Origin: Bacteroidaceae bacterium
GTDB lineage: Bacteria > Bacteroidota > Bacteroidia > Bacteroidales > Bacteroidaceae
Assembly: GCA_024401215.1 (NCBI GenBank)
Contig: JAKSLL010000005.1
Location: 1-64,000 of the forward strand
Direction: 5' to 3'
DNA: 64,000 nt
A program made the translations under genes and the position numbers. A model generated the notes under the pieces. The model searched no databases, had not been told where the DNA came from, and saw nothing but the letters and a program-made list of their open reading frames with translations. Below are positions 54,672 through 63,198 of the stretch, one piece after another (position 1 is the stretch's first letter; the number at the start of each line of letters is the position of its first letter).

Positions 54672-55949
54672 ATGATGAAAAAGCTGACTTCATATCTACT
54701 TTTAGTAATTATTCTTTTTGTGGTATCTTCTTGCGAAAAGGATGAAATAATGCCTGAGAAACTAAATGACAATTCACGTGTTGTAATGATTTATATGGTG
54801 GCAGAGAATAGCCTCGGTATTGGTTCTAATTTTGACAAAGATGATATAATAGAAGTGTTGGGTGGGGCGAAATTCATGGCTGATGATGAAAAAATTGTGC
54901 TTTATCTGGATGATGCAAACAATCCTGCCATCTACACCATTACCAATAAAACTGAAGCTACTTCATTTTCGGAATTAACTCCAGATTATTCATACTTAGA
55001 AAACCGGAACTCTGCTTCTGGCGAAATGTTGACAGAATTTTTAGATTATGTCAAGACAAACCATTCGGCAGACTCATACGGAATAGTGCTCTGGTCGCAT
55101 GCGTCGGGCTGGATTCCATCTGACTATGATGGAGATTATCTGGCTTTCTCAAAAAAAGTTAATAGATCTTTTGGTATAGATAAAGGAGGGAATTTTGGGT
55201 ATAATAGTGGGAATAAGATGAGTATTGGTGAACTTCGTGATGCTCTGCGTGGTTTCGGTACAAAAATGGAATTCATTATGTTCGACTGCTGTTTCATGCA
55301 GTGTGTTGAGGTTGATTATGAACTAAGAGATCTGACAAAATATATAGTGGGTTCAGCAGCAGAAATACCAGCACCAGGTGCAAATTATACTACGCTTGTA
55401 CCAGCTATGTTCTCAAAAGACAACTATGCTGCAGAAATGCCGCTGGCATATTATAATGCTTATACATCAGATGAAGTGTATGGTGCGTTAATTTCTACTG
55501 TCGACTGCAGCAAACTCGAAGCATTGATGGCAGCCACTCAAAATGTGCTCATAATGCATAATGACGAATTGCTCAATATGTCATACATAGAAGTTCTGAA
55601 CTATTTTGACTATGATAAATGTAGATCTTATAATGCTGTTTACCCTGATTTCTATGATATGAATGGTATATTCAAGAAATTACTTCCGGAAAATGAATAT
55701 AAGACTTGGAAGCAATATTTTGACGATGCTGTACCGTTTTCTTGTGCAACTGATTTTTGGAAGTCTGATTATATGCCCCCCCAATCTAATAAAGTTGATC
55801 ACGAGCAGTATGGAGGTGTAAGCATGTATGTGCCTTTGACAAAATACACTATTGGGTATTATGCCCCCAAAAATCAGTTCTTCACTGATGGCTATTACTA
55901 TTCACAATGGTGCAAGGATGTTTGGAAAGATACTACAAAATCAATGTGA
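54672..55949 (+). CDS. Clostripain-family (C11) cysteine peptidase lipoprotein
   Basis: The 425-residue product has a type II signal peptide with lipobox VSSC (about Cys21), so it is probably an outer-membrane lipoprotein. It has the C11 fold: VVMIYMVAENSLG near the start, His143 in LWSHASGW and Cys207 in FDCCFMQ as the likely catalytic pair. C11 peptidases cut after Arg or Lys and often self-process. It is convergent with the DUF2752 gene. Confidence 0.88.
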   Translation: MMKKLTSYLLLVIILFVVSSCEKDEIMPEKLNDNSRVVMIYMVAENSLGIGSNFDKDDIIEVLGGAKFMADDEKIVLYLDDANNPAIYTITNKTEATSFSELTPDYSYLENRNSASGEMLTEFLDYVKTNHSADSYGIVLWSHASGWIPSDYDGDYLAFSKKVNRSFGIDKGGNFGYNSGNKMSIGELRDALRGFGTKMEFIMFDCCFMQCVEVDYELRDLTKYIVGSAAEIPAPGANYTTLVPAMFSKDNYAAEMPLAYYNAYTSDEVYGALISTVDCSKLEALMAATQNVLIMHNDELLNMSYIEVLNYFDYDKCRSYNAVYPDFYDMNGIFKKLLPENEYKTWKQYFDDAVPFSCATDFWKSDYMPPQSNKVDHEQYGGVSMYVPLTKYTIGYYAPKNQFFTDGYYYSQWCKDVWKDTTKSM

Positions 55950-55953
55950 CAAA

Positions 55954-56325
55954 TTATTGTCCAATAATGTTTCTTATAATAAACCAGGCAAAATATAAAA
56001 TGATGAATGCTATGATTGTATATCGGCTCCAAAGCCATTTGCGTAAGAGGCTTTTTAGGTTGCAGTTGGGTAAGAGCCATTCAATAAAGAGCAGGATGAA
56101 ATAGGGTAGGCTTATTGTAAGAAAGATATTGTAGGAGAAAGCCTCTGTGATTCTTCCGTTTAGCAAGGCATGAAGGAAGCGCTGTGAACCGCACGACGGG
56201 CAATCAAGCCCTGTCAGCATTTTCACTGGGCATTTAGGAACATAAATAGATGTGACAGGATCAACAAAAAAATATATTGTTCCTGTCACAATTATTATGC
56301 TTATGATTTTCAGAAGTTTTTTCAA
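55954..56325 (-). CDS. DUF2752 membrane protein
   Basis: The 123-residue product starts with TTG (MKKLLKIISIII) one base after the stop of the upstream gene. It has three membrane helices and the family motif GLDCPSCGSQRFLHALLNGRI, a CxxCG pair facing the membrane edge. The function is unknown. It forms a two-gene unit with the GYF/CD225 protein. Confidence 0.8.
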   Translation of the reverse strand: MKKLLKIISIIIVTGTIYFFVDPVTSIYVPKCPVKMLTGLDCPSCGSQRFLHALLNGRITEAFSYNIFLTISLPYFILLFIEWLLPNCNLKSLLRKWLWSRYTIIAFIILYFAWFIIRNIIGQ

Positions 56326-56326
56326 G

Positions 56327-56821
56327 TTAGAATTTATCAGCTAAAAATGCTGCTAATCCGCAAAAGAAATACAACATTAAGTATAACACTACGAATACTA
56401 TGCCGCTTATTGCTCCCCACATAGACCATTTTTTCGCTTCTTCTGCAGATTTGACGGCAGCTTGATAATCTCCTTTATTATAAAGTGAGTCAACCTCGCA
56501 TGCTTTAACTAAAGCTATTATTCCGAAAGGCTGACAACACATCACAAGGCATAATATTGCCCACACTAAGTTGTTGTCAGGTTTTGCAGGCATATTTTCT
56601 GGTGATGCATTTGAAGCACTCTGAGTTTGAGGTGTGAATGGTGGAGGAGTCGAAGACGGAAAATACTCATTCAATTCAGGGACTTTTCTTGCTGGCATCC
56701 AATCTGTCATGCCCTCTGTCCATATTGAAGTTTCGGCTGTTACACCATTGCTGATAAGTTTATCTGCATCGATAGGTCCCTGTTGGGTTCCATTAGAGTC
56801 GATATAATAAAATTTGTTCAT
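56327..56821 (-). CDS. GYF_2-domain and CD225/dispanin-like membrane protein
   Basis: The 164-residue product has an N-terminal GYF_2 domain (residues 1-53; FYYIDSNGTQQGPIDADKL, MTDWMPARKVPEL), a Pro/Ser/Thr linker, and a C-terminal pair of membrane segments with the CD225/dispanin look (NNLVWAILCLVMCCQPFGIIALVKAC through a second helix). CD225 relates it to eukaryotic IFITM proteins. GYF domains bind proline-rich peptides. The bacterial role is unknown. Confidence 0.85.
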   Translation of the reverse strand: MNKFYYIDSNGTQQGPIDADKLISNGVTAETSIWTEGMTDWMPARKVPELNEYFPSSTPPPFTPQTQSASNASPENMPAKPDNNLVWAILCLVMCCQPFGIIALVKACEVDSLYNKGDYQAAVKSAEEAKKWSMWGAISGIVFVVLYLMLYFFCGLAAFLADKF

Positions 56822-56897
56822 ATCTTACGGATATAAAGAATATGTTTATTGATTTATGAAAATTTGCTTGACAAAATAAGAAATGTCATCATTTTTT

Positions 56898-56905
56898 TGC
56901 AAAGT
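56898..56905 (-). promoter_or_regulatory. Probable -7 box of the GYF/CD225 unit
   Basis: CAAAGTTA on the plus strand gives TAACTTTG on the minus strand, about 77 bases before the start. Confidence 0.45.
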
Positions 56906-57002
56906 TAGTCAATTTGTTTGAAACAATGTGTTTTGTCAATAAAAAATATTAGACTATATGTGATAAACTGCCTTTTAACTACATATCAAGAGGATAATTA
57001 GA

Positions 57003-57038
57003 AAATAAAAATCCCACATCACCATAGATGATGTGGGA
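57003..57038 (-). terminator. Terminator of the carboxymuconolactone decarboxylase-family gene
   Basis: A perfect 10-bp stem, TCCCACATCA/TGATGTGGGA (57012-57021, 57029-57038), is followed on the minus strand by a T-rich run. Confidence 0.88.
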
Positions 57039-57064
57039 GGAATATTTTATTCATGAATAGTCTC

Positions 57065-57841
57065 TTATTCTTCAGGATATGCTTTGTTTACAGCTGTAAG
57101 TGCATTGAGAGTTTTAGGGAAGCCAATGTAAGGAAGCATACCTGTCAATACGGCAACCATCTCCATCTTGCTAATCTTCATATTCTTGCATCCATAAGCA
57201 TGACTTTCGAGCTGAGGTTGTGCTACGCCCATTGATGCGATGAGACAGAATGTCACAAGTTCTCTATGCTGCATGTCGATGCCGTTGCGTGTGTAAAAAT
57301 CTCCGAAGCAATAGCTCTCAAGGAACTCTACGATGTGCTCCTGTCCCTTTGGACAGTCTTTCTCCATCTGGGCTGCTGTTCCTGCGCCAAAAATTCCGTC
57401 AATCCATTCACGTCCTTTTTCTCTGCGGTTTTCTGGTGTTGTTGTGCCTTGGTCGTCAAGAGGGAGCTTGATGTCATTGTCATCAAATACTTCGTTCATG
57501 GCAAGAAGGTAGTCAACGACTTTAGAGAAACCGACATAAGGGACAGTCTGGTAAACGACCTCTCTAATCTCTCTTGGTTTAACCCCCACATTGAGACATG
57601 CATCAACGTACACCTTAAACTCGCGCATTGCATTACATCCAATAGTGCTGGCAAGTATGCACATGACTCTTGTCTTCTCAAGCACAGGGCCTTCGGTGAG
57701 CTTTAGAGCCTCGTCGAATGCGAAATTGTCGAAAATCTGAGTGAGTTCAGGATCACTCTTCAAGATATTGAGAGAGTTTCTTTGAGAGAAAAGTTTGCGG
57801 ATTTGCTGTTTTGCATGCTCATTGATTTTTACATCTTTCAT
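57065..57841 (-). CDS. Carboxymuconolactone decarboxylase-family protein
   Basis: The 258-residue product is a fusion of two AhpD-like helical domains (about 35-115 and 145-250), each with the family helix pattern (LEKTRVMCILASTIGC; HRELVTFCLIASMG). The AhpD CxxC redox pair is absent, so a peroxidase role is unlikely. Homologues are annotated as decarboxylases without a proven substrate. It is a single-gene unit with a -7 box near 57946 and a terminator. Confidence 0.85.
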   Translation of the reverse strand: MKDVKINEHAKQQIRKLFSQRNSLNILKSDPELTQIFDNFAFDEALKLTEGPVLEKTRVMCILASTIGCNAMREFKVYVDACLNVGVKPREIREVVYQTVPYVGFSKVVDYLLAMNEVFDDNDIKLPLDDQGTTTPENRREKGREWIDGIFGAGTAAQMEKDCPKGQEHIVEFLESYCFGDFYTRNGIDMQHRELVTFCLIASMGVAQPQLESHAYGCKNMKISKMEMVAVLTGMLPYIGFPKTLNALTAVNKAYPEE

Positions 57842-58088
57842 GGTAAACTATTTTTTATTGTCCATTATACCTCGACTCGAATTTAATGTTTGCTAAGAAA
57901 TGTGTCAAAGATATTAAATTCGAAAAGGCTGTTATTTGTTGTTTGCAAAAGTAATGTTTTTTTTTATTAGTTCAAAAAAATGTTAGTCTTTTTATGTATT
58001 TTTGTTGTAATGCGCTCTTTTTCTTTATGTTTTCGATTCGTAGTAAGTGTTTTTGTACATCTTTATATGTTTTAAAATGAAAAAATAG

Positions 58089-58096
58089 TATCTTTG
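58089..58096 (+). promoter_or_regulatory. Probable -7 box of the PBP1A gene
   Basis: TATCTTTG matches TAnnTTTG, 41 bases before the start codon. Confidence 0.5.
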
Positions 58097-58137
58097 CACT
58101 ATATTTTCAACGATAGAAAGAATAATAATAAATAGAT

Positions 58138-60555
58138 ATGAGTTCAAAAGAAACGCTCAATAAGAAGAATGTCAATACAGCCAAAGGTAAAAAAAATGAA
58201 AGCATAGCTGTTGGTTTGGGAATATTCTGGAGTCTTACCGTAGGAATTATCCTGATGATGTTTGTTTGTGTATATGCTATCTCACAGGGATGGTTTGGAA
58301 GTCTTCCGCCTGTATCAGACTTGCAGAATCCTATCAACAAATATGCATCGCGAGTGTATTCATACGACGGGAAACAGATTGGAACATGGAGCTATGCAAG
58401 TGAGAATCGTGTGATGGTGCCTTATGACTCCCTGCCAGACAATCTTGTTAAAGCGCTTGTTGCAACAGAGGATGTACGTTTTTATGAACATTCGGGCATT
58501 GACGCAAAGGCGTTGGGCCGTGCGGTGGTGAAGCGCCTGATGCTTGGCAACAAGAGTGCCGGTGGCGGTTCTACTATTACTCAGCAGCTTGCAAAACAGC
58601 TCTATTCTGATGTGGCTCACGACACAAAGGGGCGTATGATGCAGAAGCCTATAGAGTGGTTTATTGCTGTGCAGCTTGAGCGTTACTATACCAAGGAGGA
58701 AATAATCACGATGTATCTTAATTACTTCGACTTCCTTCATAACGCTGTAGGTATCAAAAATGCAGCAAAGACGTATTTCGGCAAGGATCCTATCGATTTG
58801 TCTCTTGAGGAATGTGCCACACTTGTTGGTATGTGTAAGAATCCTTCGCTTTATAATGCTAAGATTTTCAATGAGAGAAGCCGTGAACGCAGAAATGTGG
58901 TGCTGTCGCAGATGCACAAGGCTGGCTATCTTACAAAAGCAGAGATGGAGGAGGCACAGGCAAAGCCTCTTGATGTCAGCAATTTCCATGTTACAACACA
59001 TAAAGAGGGTTCTGCGCCATATTTCCGTGAATATCTTCGTCGTATCTTGATGGCAAAGAAGCCAGAACGCAGTCAGTATGCTAAATGGCAAGAGCAGCAG
59101 TTCCTTGATGATTCTGTTGCATGGGAGACCGACCCTGTTTATGGATGGTGTAATAAGAATACAAAGAAAGACGGAACTCCTTATAATATCTATACTGATG
59201 GCTTGAAGATTTATACTACCGTTGATACTCGTATGCAGGCATACGCAGAAAAGGCGCTGTTCGATCATGTGGCAGGTTATCTTCAGAAACATTTTGAAGC
59301 TGAGATAAAAGGTTCGGCAACAGGACCTTACCGTGGTCTTACTGTTTCAAAGGCGAAGTCAATCATCGATCGCAACATCAGACAAAGTGAGCGTTGGAGA
59401 GCGATGAAGGAAGGAGGGCATCCTGATGAAGAGATTATGGCGTCATTTGACGTGCCTGTTAAGATGACGATATTCAAATATGGCTCAAGCTATTCAGATG
59501 TTATTGAGGATACTGTGACAATGAGCCCTCGTGATTCTGTCATCTATTATAAGAAATTTTTGCGCGGCTCACTCTGTGCTATAGATCCTGCAAACGGACA
59601 AGTTCGTGCTTATGTGCCGGGCTTGAACTTCGAGCATTTCCAGTATGACAACGTGCTTGGTGGTGGACATCGTCAAGTAGGTTCCACTATCAAACCGCTG
59701 CTTTACTCTTTGGCGTTTGCACGTTTGGGACTTACTCCTTGCGATGAGATTGATGCGAGTCCAAAGTCTTATGGATCATGGTCGCCAAGGGGACCTTCTC
59801 TGGGAGTTGTTCCTCTCACCAGAGCACTTGCTGCATCAAATAACCATGCATCGGTAGCACTTCTTGACAGGGTGAAACCTCAAAACTTTATTGACTTCCT
59901 TAAAGATAAGGTGAAAGTCTCAACTTACACATTTGCACCTAACCTTACCATAGCTCTTGGATCAGGTGAGGTCAGTGTTGGTGAGATGGCAAGTGCATAT
60001 ACAATATTCCCTGGTTATGGAATCCATTATTCTCCTATGCTTGTCACTCGTATTGAAGATAATGAGGGCAATGAACTTGCAAGTTTCGCACCAAGAATGA
60101 ACGAGGCTTTGAACACAAAGGTTGCATATCAGATGCTTCACATGCTTCAAGGTGTTATAAATTCTGGTACTGGTAGAGCTCTTCGCTATGGTGACTATCA
60201 GTTTACTGGTGAGATTGGCGGAAAAACTGGAACTACAAATAATAATTCTGACGGATGGTTTATCGGTTTCACTCCAAAGATTGTGTGCGCTTGTTGGGTG
60301 GGTGGTGACGACCGTGATATCCACTTCGGCAGTATGGCTTTCGGACAAGGTGCAAAAGCTGCTCTCCCTATATGGGGTAAATTCATGAAACAGGTATATG
60401 CGGATTCTCGTCTCGGAATAAGCCAGAGCGATAAGTTTGAAATACCAGAAGACTTTGACCCATGTGAGAACTCTCTCTCTAAACTCAAGTCGGCTGAGGA
60501 TATTATCAATCCGGAAGGTGATTACGATGGAGAGGTTGATGGTGCGTTCTTTTGA
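58138..60555 (+). CDS. Class A penicillin-binding protein (PBP1A type)
   Basis: The 805-residue bifunctional peptidoglycan synthase has one N-terminal transmembrane helix (about 22-48). The GT51 glycosyltransferase follows, with catalytic Glu111 in ATEDVRFYEHSGID and GGSTITQQLAKQL. The transpeptidase has Ser516 in GSTIKP (SxxK), an SNN and KTGT at 696-699. It polymerises and crosslinks the wall on the periplasmic side. The length and all motifs are normal. Confidence 0.95.
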   Translation: MSSKETLNKKNVNTAKGKKNESIAVGLGIFWSLTVGIILMMFVCVYAISQGWFGSLPPVSDLQNPINKYASRVYSYDGKQIGTWSYASENRVMVPYDSLPDNLVKALVATEDVRFYEHSGIDAKALGRAVVKRLMLGNKSAGGGSTITQQLAKQLYSDVAHDTKGRMMQKPIEWFIAVQLERYYTKEEIITMYLNYFDFLHNAVGIKNAAKTYFGKDPIDLSLEECATLVGMCKNPSLYNAKIFNERSRERRNVVLSQMHKAGYLTKAEMEEAQAKPLDVSNFHVTTHKEGSAPYFREYLRRILMAKKPERSQYAKWQEQQFLDDSVAWETDPVYGWCNKNTKKDGTPYNIYTDGLKIYTTVDTRMQAYAEKALFDHVAGYLQKHFEAEIKGSATGPYRGLTVSKAKSIIDRNIRQSERWRAMKEGGHPDEEIMASFDVPVKMTIFKYGSSYSDVIEDTVTMSPRDSVIYYKKFLRGSLCAIDPANGQVRAYVPGLNFEHFQYDNVLGGGHRQVGSTIKPLLYSLAFARLGLTPCDEIDASPKSYGSWSPRGPSLGVVPLTRALAASNNHASVALLDRVKPQNFIDFLKDKVKVSTYTFAPNLTIALGSGEVSVGEMASAYTIFPGYGIHYSPMLVTRIEDNEGNELASFAPRMNEALNTKVAYQMLHMLQGVINSGTGRALRYGDYQFTGEIGGKTGTTNNNSDGWFIGFTPKIVCACWVGGDDRDIHFGSMAFGQGAKAALPIWGKFMKQVYADSRLGISQSDKFEIPEDFDPCENSLSKLKSAEDIINPEGDYDGEVDGAFF

Positions 60556-60567
60556 TGAATAGCATGT

Positions 60568-60757
60568 TTAGTAATGGTAAAATAATAACTTCCTAAAGTT
60601 TCATAATCAATCAATACCAACAGCTTTGACTTGTCTTTTTGGCTCTTTTGCCCCAATTCATTGGTCATGATGCCCGCATCACTCCCTCTTCATTAGTACA
60701 AAATAGCCTAAAAATACAAGCCAAATCTTCCGAAGTTATTATTTCACCATTACTTAT
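60568..60757. repeat. MITE-like element D downstream of PBP1A
   Basis: About 25-base inverted ends (TAGTAATGGTAAAATAATAAC at 60569 onward against the complement of GAAGTTATTATTTCACCATTA at 60732-60752) enclose about 140 non-coding bases. Two positions differ between the ends. Confidence 0.88.
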
Positions 60758-60816
60758 ACAAAAAACAAATGTGTTAGATAAAGCAATATTGAATAAAGAT
60801 TAGATATAGTTTTGCT

Positions 60817-61572
60817 ATGCGATTTATAGGTATTATACCAGCTCGTTATGCTTCTACGCGCTTTCCTGCAAAGCCACTGGCTATACTTGGAGGTAAGACT
60901 GTGATTGAGCGTGTTTATCGTCAGGTTGAAGGAGTGCTTGACGATGTGGTTGTTGCTACTGATGACAAAAGAATCTTTGACACGGTAGTGGCTTTTGGTG
61001 GTAAGGCTGTGATGACGAGCGTTAACCACAAAAGTGGTACAGACCGAGTGTATGAAGCTTTCACTAAAGTGGGTGAGGGCAATGATGTGATTGTTAATAT
61101 CCAAGGCGATGAACCTTTCATTCAACGTCAGCAGCTTGAGGCGATACGCGGATGCTTTACTGATGATACTGTTGATATAGCAACGCTTGTTAAGCCTTTC
61201 AAGCCAGAAGATGGTTTTGAAGCACTTGAGAATGTTAACTCTCCAAAAGTTGTAGTCAACAAAAATATGGAAGCTCTGTATTTTTCACGCAGCATCATAC
61301 CGTTCACTCGTGGCAAAGATAAGGATACTTGGCTTGCTGGTCATACATATTATAAACATATAGGCTTGTATGCTTATCGTGCTGATGTGCTGAAAGAAAT
61401 AACATCTCTGCCTCAGTCTTCTCTTGAGATAGCAGAGTCGCTGGAGCAGTTACGTTGGCTTGAGAATGGGTATAAGATAAAGGTTGGTGTTAGTGAAATT
61501 GAAACCATAGGAATAGATACTCCAGAGGATTTGAAACGAGCAGAGGAGTTTTTAGCAAACATTAAAGGATGA
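60817..61572 (+). CDS. kdsB: 3-deoxy-manno-octulosonate cytidylyltransferase
   Basis: The 251-residue enzyme activates Kdo as CMP-Kdo for the lipopolysaccharide core. The nucleotide motif IIPARYASTRFPAKPLA and the later INIQGDEPFI-like VNIQGDEPFIQ are present. Its stop overlaps the start of the M16-family gene (ATGA), so the two are coupled. Confidence 0.97.
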   Translation: MRFIGIIPARYASTRFPAKPLAILGGKTVIERVYRQVEGVLDDVVVATDDKRIFDTVVAFGGKAVMTSVNHKSGTDRVYEAFTKVGEGNDVIVNIQGDEPFIQRQQLEAIRGCFTDDTVDIATLVKPFKPEDGFEALENVNSPKVVVNKNMEALYFSRSIIPFTRGKDKDTWLAGHTYYKHIGLYAYRADVLKEITSLPQSSLEIAESLEQLRWLENGYKIKVGVSEIETIGIDTPEDLKRAEEFLANIKG

Positions 61573-62849
61573 AACCAATACTCAATAGAATAGTTCCACA
61601 GGTCTGCAAACTTCCTGACCCTTATCTTCTTGCCAATGGAGTTGAGATGAATGCTATCCCTCTTCAGACAGAACTTGTGGCAATAAGCATAATGTTTGGT
61701 GGAGGTCAGTGGGTGCAGAATAAAAAGTTGCAAGCGGACTATGCTGTCAATCTTATAAATGCTGGCACAGAGAACATGTCAGCAAGGATGATAACACAGA
61801 AGCTCGACTATTATGGAGTGAGGTTTACTTCTGGAGCAAGCTTGTCTTTCTCTTATGTAAGTCTGACATGTCTGAAGCGTAATCTTGTTTATGTTCTGCC
61901 TATACTATGTGATATAATAAATAATCCACAATACGAACAGCAGCAGCTTGATAACGCCATTGAAGAGGGACTTGTTGCATGGCAGATGAGTAATCAGAAA
62001 GTTGCTCAAGTTGCTAAACGTAATTTCTATAAATGCCTGTTGGGAGAAGAGCATCCTGGTGCGCAATTCCCTGATGAGAATGACTATTTGTCTGTCACGC
62101 GTGAAGATTTGCTTGACTATCATAGCAAGTATTTGAATTTGTCTAATGCTGTGCTCTATGTGACAGGCATTGTCGATGATGAGCTGAACACTCTTTTAAA
62201 TTCTACAGTAGGGGCAATAAAATGCGATACGCCAAAGATGCTTGTATTGCCGACGGAAAAAATAGCGTCTTTCCCAAACCGACGAGTTGATGATGAACTG
62301 AAAGTGCCATCTGTACAGTCAGGAATAAGACTAGGAAAGGTTCTGCCGGATTGTAATCACGAAGACTATCCAGCTCTGCTTCTGACTTCGGTGGTTTTAG
62401 GTGGATATTTTGGCAGCAGACTTATGTCGAACATTCGTGAACGATTAGGTTATACCTACGGAATTGGTTCAACTTTCTATCGTATTCCTAATAATAATAT
62501 TTTAATTATTGCTACAGAAACTGCTGATGAATATACAGAGCCTTGTATAGAAGAGATAAAGAAAGAGATAGAAGCCTTAAGGACAAATCTTGTTGATGAA
62601 GAAGAACTGAATAAGGCGAGAAACTATATGTTAGGGCAATTTTGCCGCACAACAGAAACATCTCTGTCATTAAGTTTGCTTCTTATGACTCTGCGTACGA
62701 GTGGACGTTCATTAAATGCATTTCTTGATGAGCAAAAAAAGGTGCTTGAAGTAACACCTGAAGATTTACAGAGAGTGGCTTTGAAATACCTCGATGTAAA
62801 CTCAATGATGGTCTCTGTTGTTACAGGCGCAAAAGAGGGTGGTGCGTGA
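61569..62849 (+). CDS. M16-family peptidase-like protein without the zinc motif
   Basis: The 426-residue product has the two-domain M16 fold: an N-terminal half around GGGQWVQNKK and INAGTENMSARM, and a C-terminal half with the Arg/Tyr pair in SNIRERLGYTYGIGS. Where active M16 proteins have HxxEH before the GT, this one reads DYAVN (residues 57-61), so zinc binding and catalysis are probably lost. Such subunits usually pair with an active partner; none is adjacent. It is coupled to kdsB by an ATGA overlap. Confidence 0.85.
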   Translation: MKPILNRIVPQVCKLPDPYLLANGVEMNAIPLQTELVAISIMFGGGQWVQNKKLQADYAVNLINAGTENMSARMITQKLDYYGVRFTSGASLSFSYVSLTCLKRNLVYVLPILCDIINNPQYEQQQLDNAIEEGLVAWQMSNQKVAQVAKRNFYKCLLGEEHPGAQFPDENDYLSVTREDLLDYHSKYLNLSNAVLYVTGIVDDELNTLLNSTVGAIKCDTPKMLVLPTEKIASFPNRRVDDELKVPSVQSGIRLGKVLPDCNHEDYPALLLTSVVLGGYFGSRLMSNIRERLGYTYGIGSTFYRIPNNNILIIATETADEYTEPCIEEIKKEIEALRTNLVDEEELNKARNYMLGQFCRTTETSLSLSLLLMTLRTSGRSLNAFLDEQKKVLEVTPEDLQRVALKYLDVNSMMVSVVTGAKEGGA

Positions 62850-62917
62850 AAATGCGGTCATACATAGCCTACAACAAGTTTGAGATGTAGCATCGACACC
62901 TTGTCGAAATTGATTGC

Positions 62918-62962
62918 AAAATCGCAAAATGGGCGTTAAAACGCTTGTTTTGCGATTTTTTG
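62918..62962 (+). terminator. Terminator of kdsB and the M16-like gene
   Basis: A 12-bp stem, AAAATCGCAAAA/TTTTGCGATTTT, with an inner GCGTT/AACGC helix is followed by a T run, 68 bases past the stop. Confidence 0.9.
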
Positions 62963-63017
62963 TTGTTTGTAACATTAAATAATGTTAATGATTCTTTCTA
63001 ATTCAAGATATTAATGT

Positions 63018-63025
63018 TAACTTTG
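63018..63025 (+). promoter_or_regulatory. Probable promoter of gyrA
   Basis: TAACTTTG matches the -7 consensus, and TTTC at 62995-62998 lies 19 bases upstream in the -33 position. The 170-base leader to gyrA contains a repeat family A copy. Confidence 0.55.
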
Positions 63026-63056
63026 TACACATATATATAATATATACAATTTTTGC

Positions 63057-63165
63057 TTTGCTCCACTTGTTGTGGAGTTAAAGTGTAAAGAGTACTTATA
63101 TAGTAGTTAAGTGACAAATGTCCGAATATGGCAAGCGTCCCTTTAACTCCTTTTCAAGGTTTGTA
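63057..63165 (-). repeat. Dispersed intergenic repeat family A, copy 8 (inverted)
   Basis: On the minus strand it reads GGAGTTAAAGGGACGCTTGCC, an ATTCGGACATTTGTCACTTAAC block and CTTTAACTCCACAACAAGTGG. It lies inside the gyrA leader. Confidence 0.8.
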
Positions 63166-63198
63166 AAAAACATAACAAAATTCTTACATATATAACCA

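Noticed and set aside
58360..59292. Long open frame (310 codons) on the minus strand
   Set aside because: It is antisense to the well-conserved PBP1A gene, has Cys/His-rich unlikely composition and no family resemblance.
60806..60813. TAGTTTTG as a -7 box for kdsB
   Set aside because: It ends three bases before the start codon, leaving no room for a leader; coincidence is more likely.
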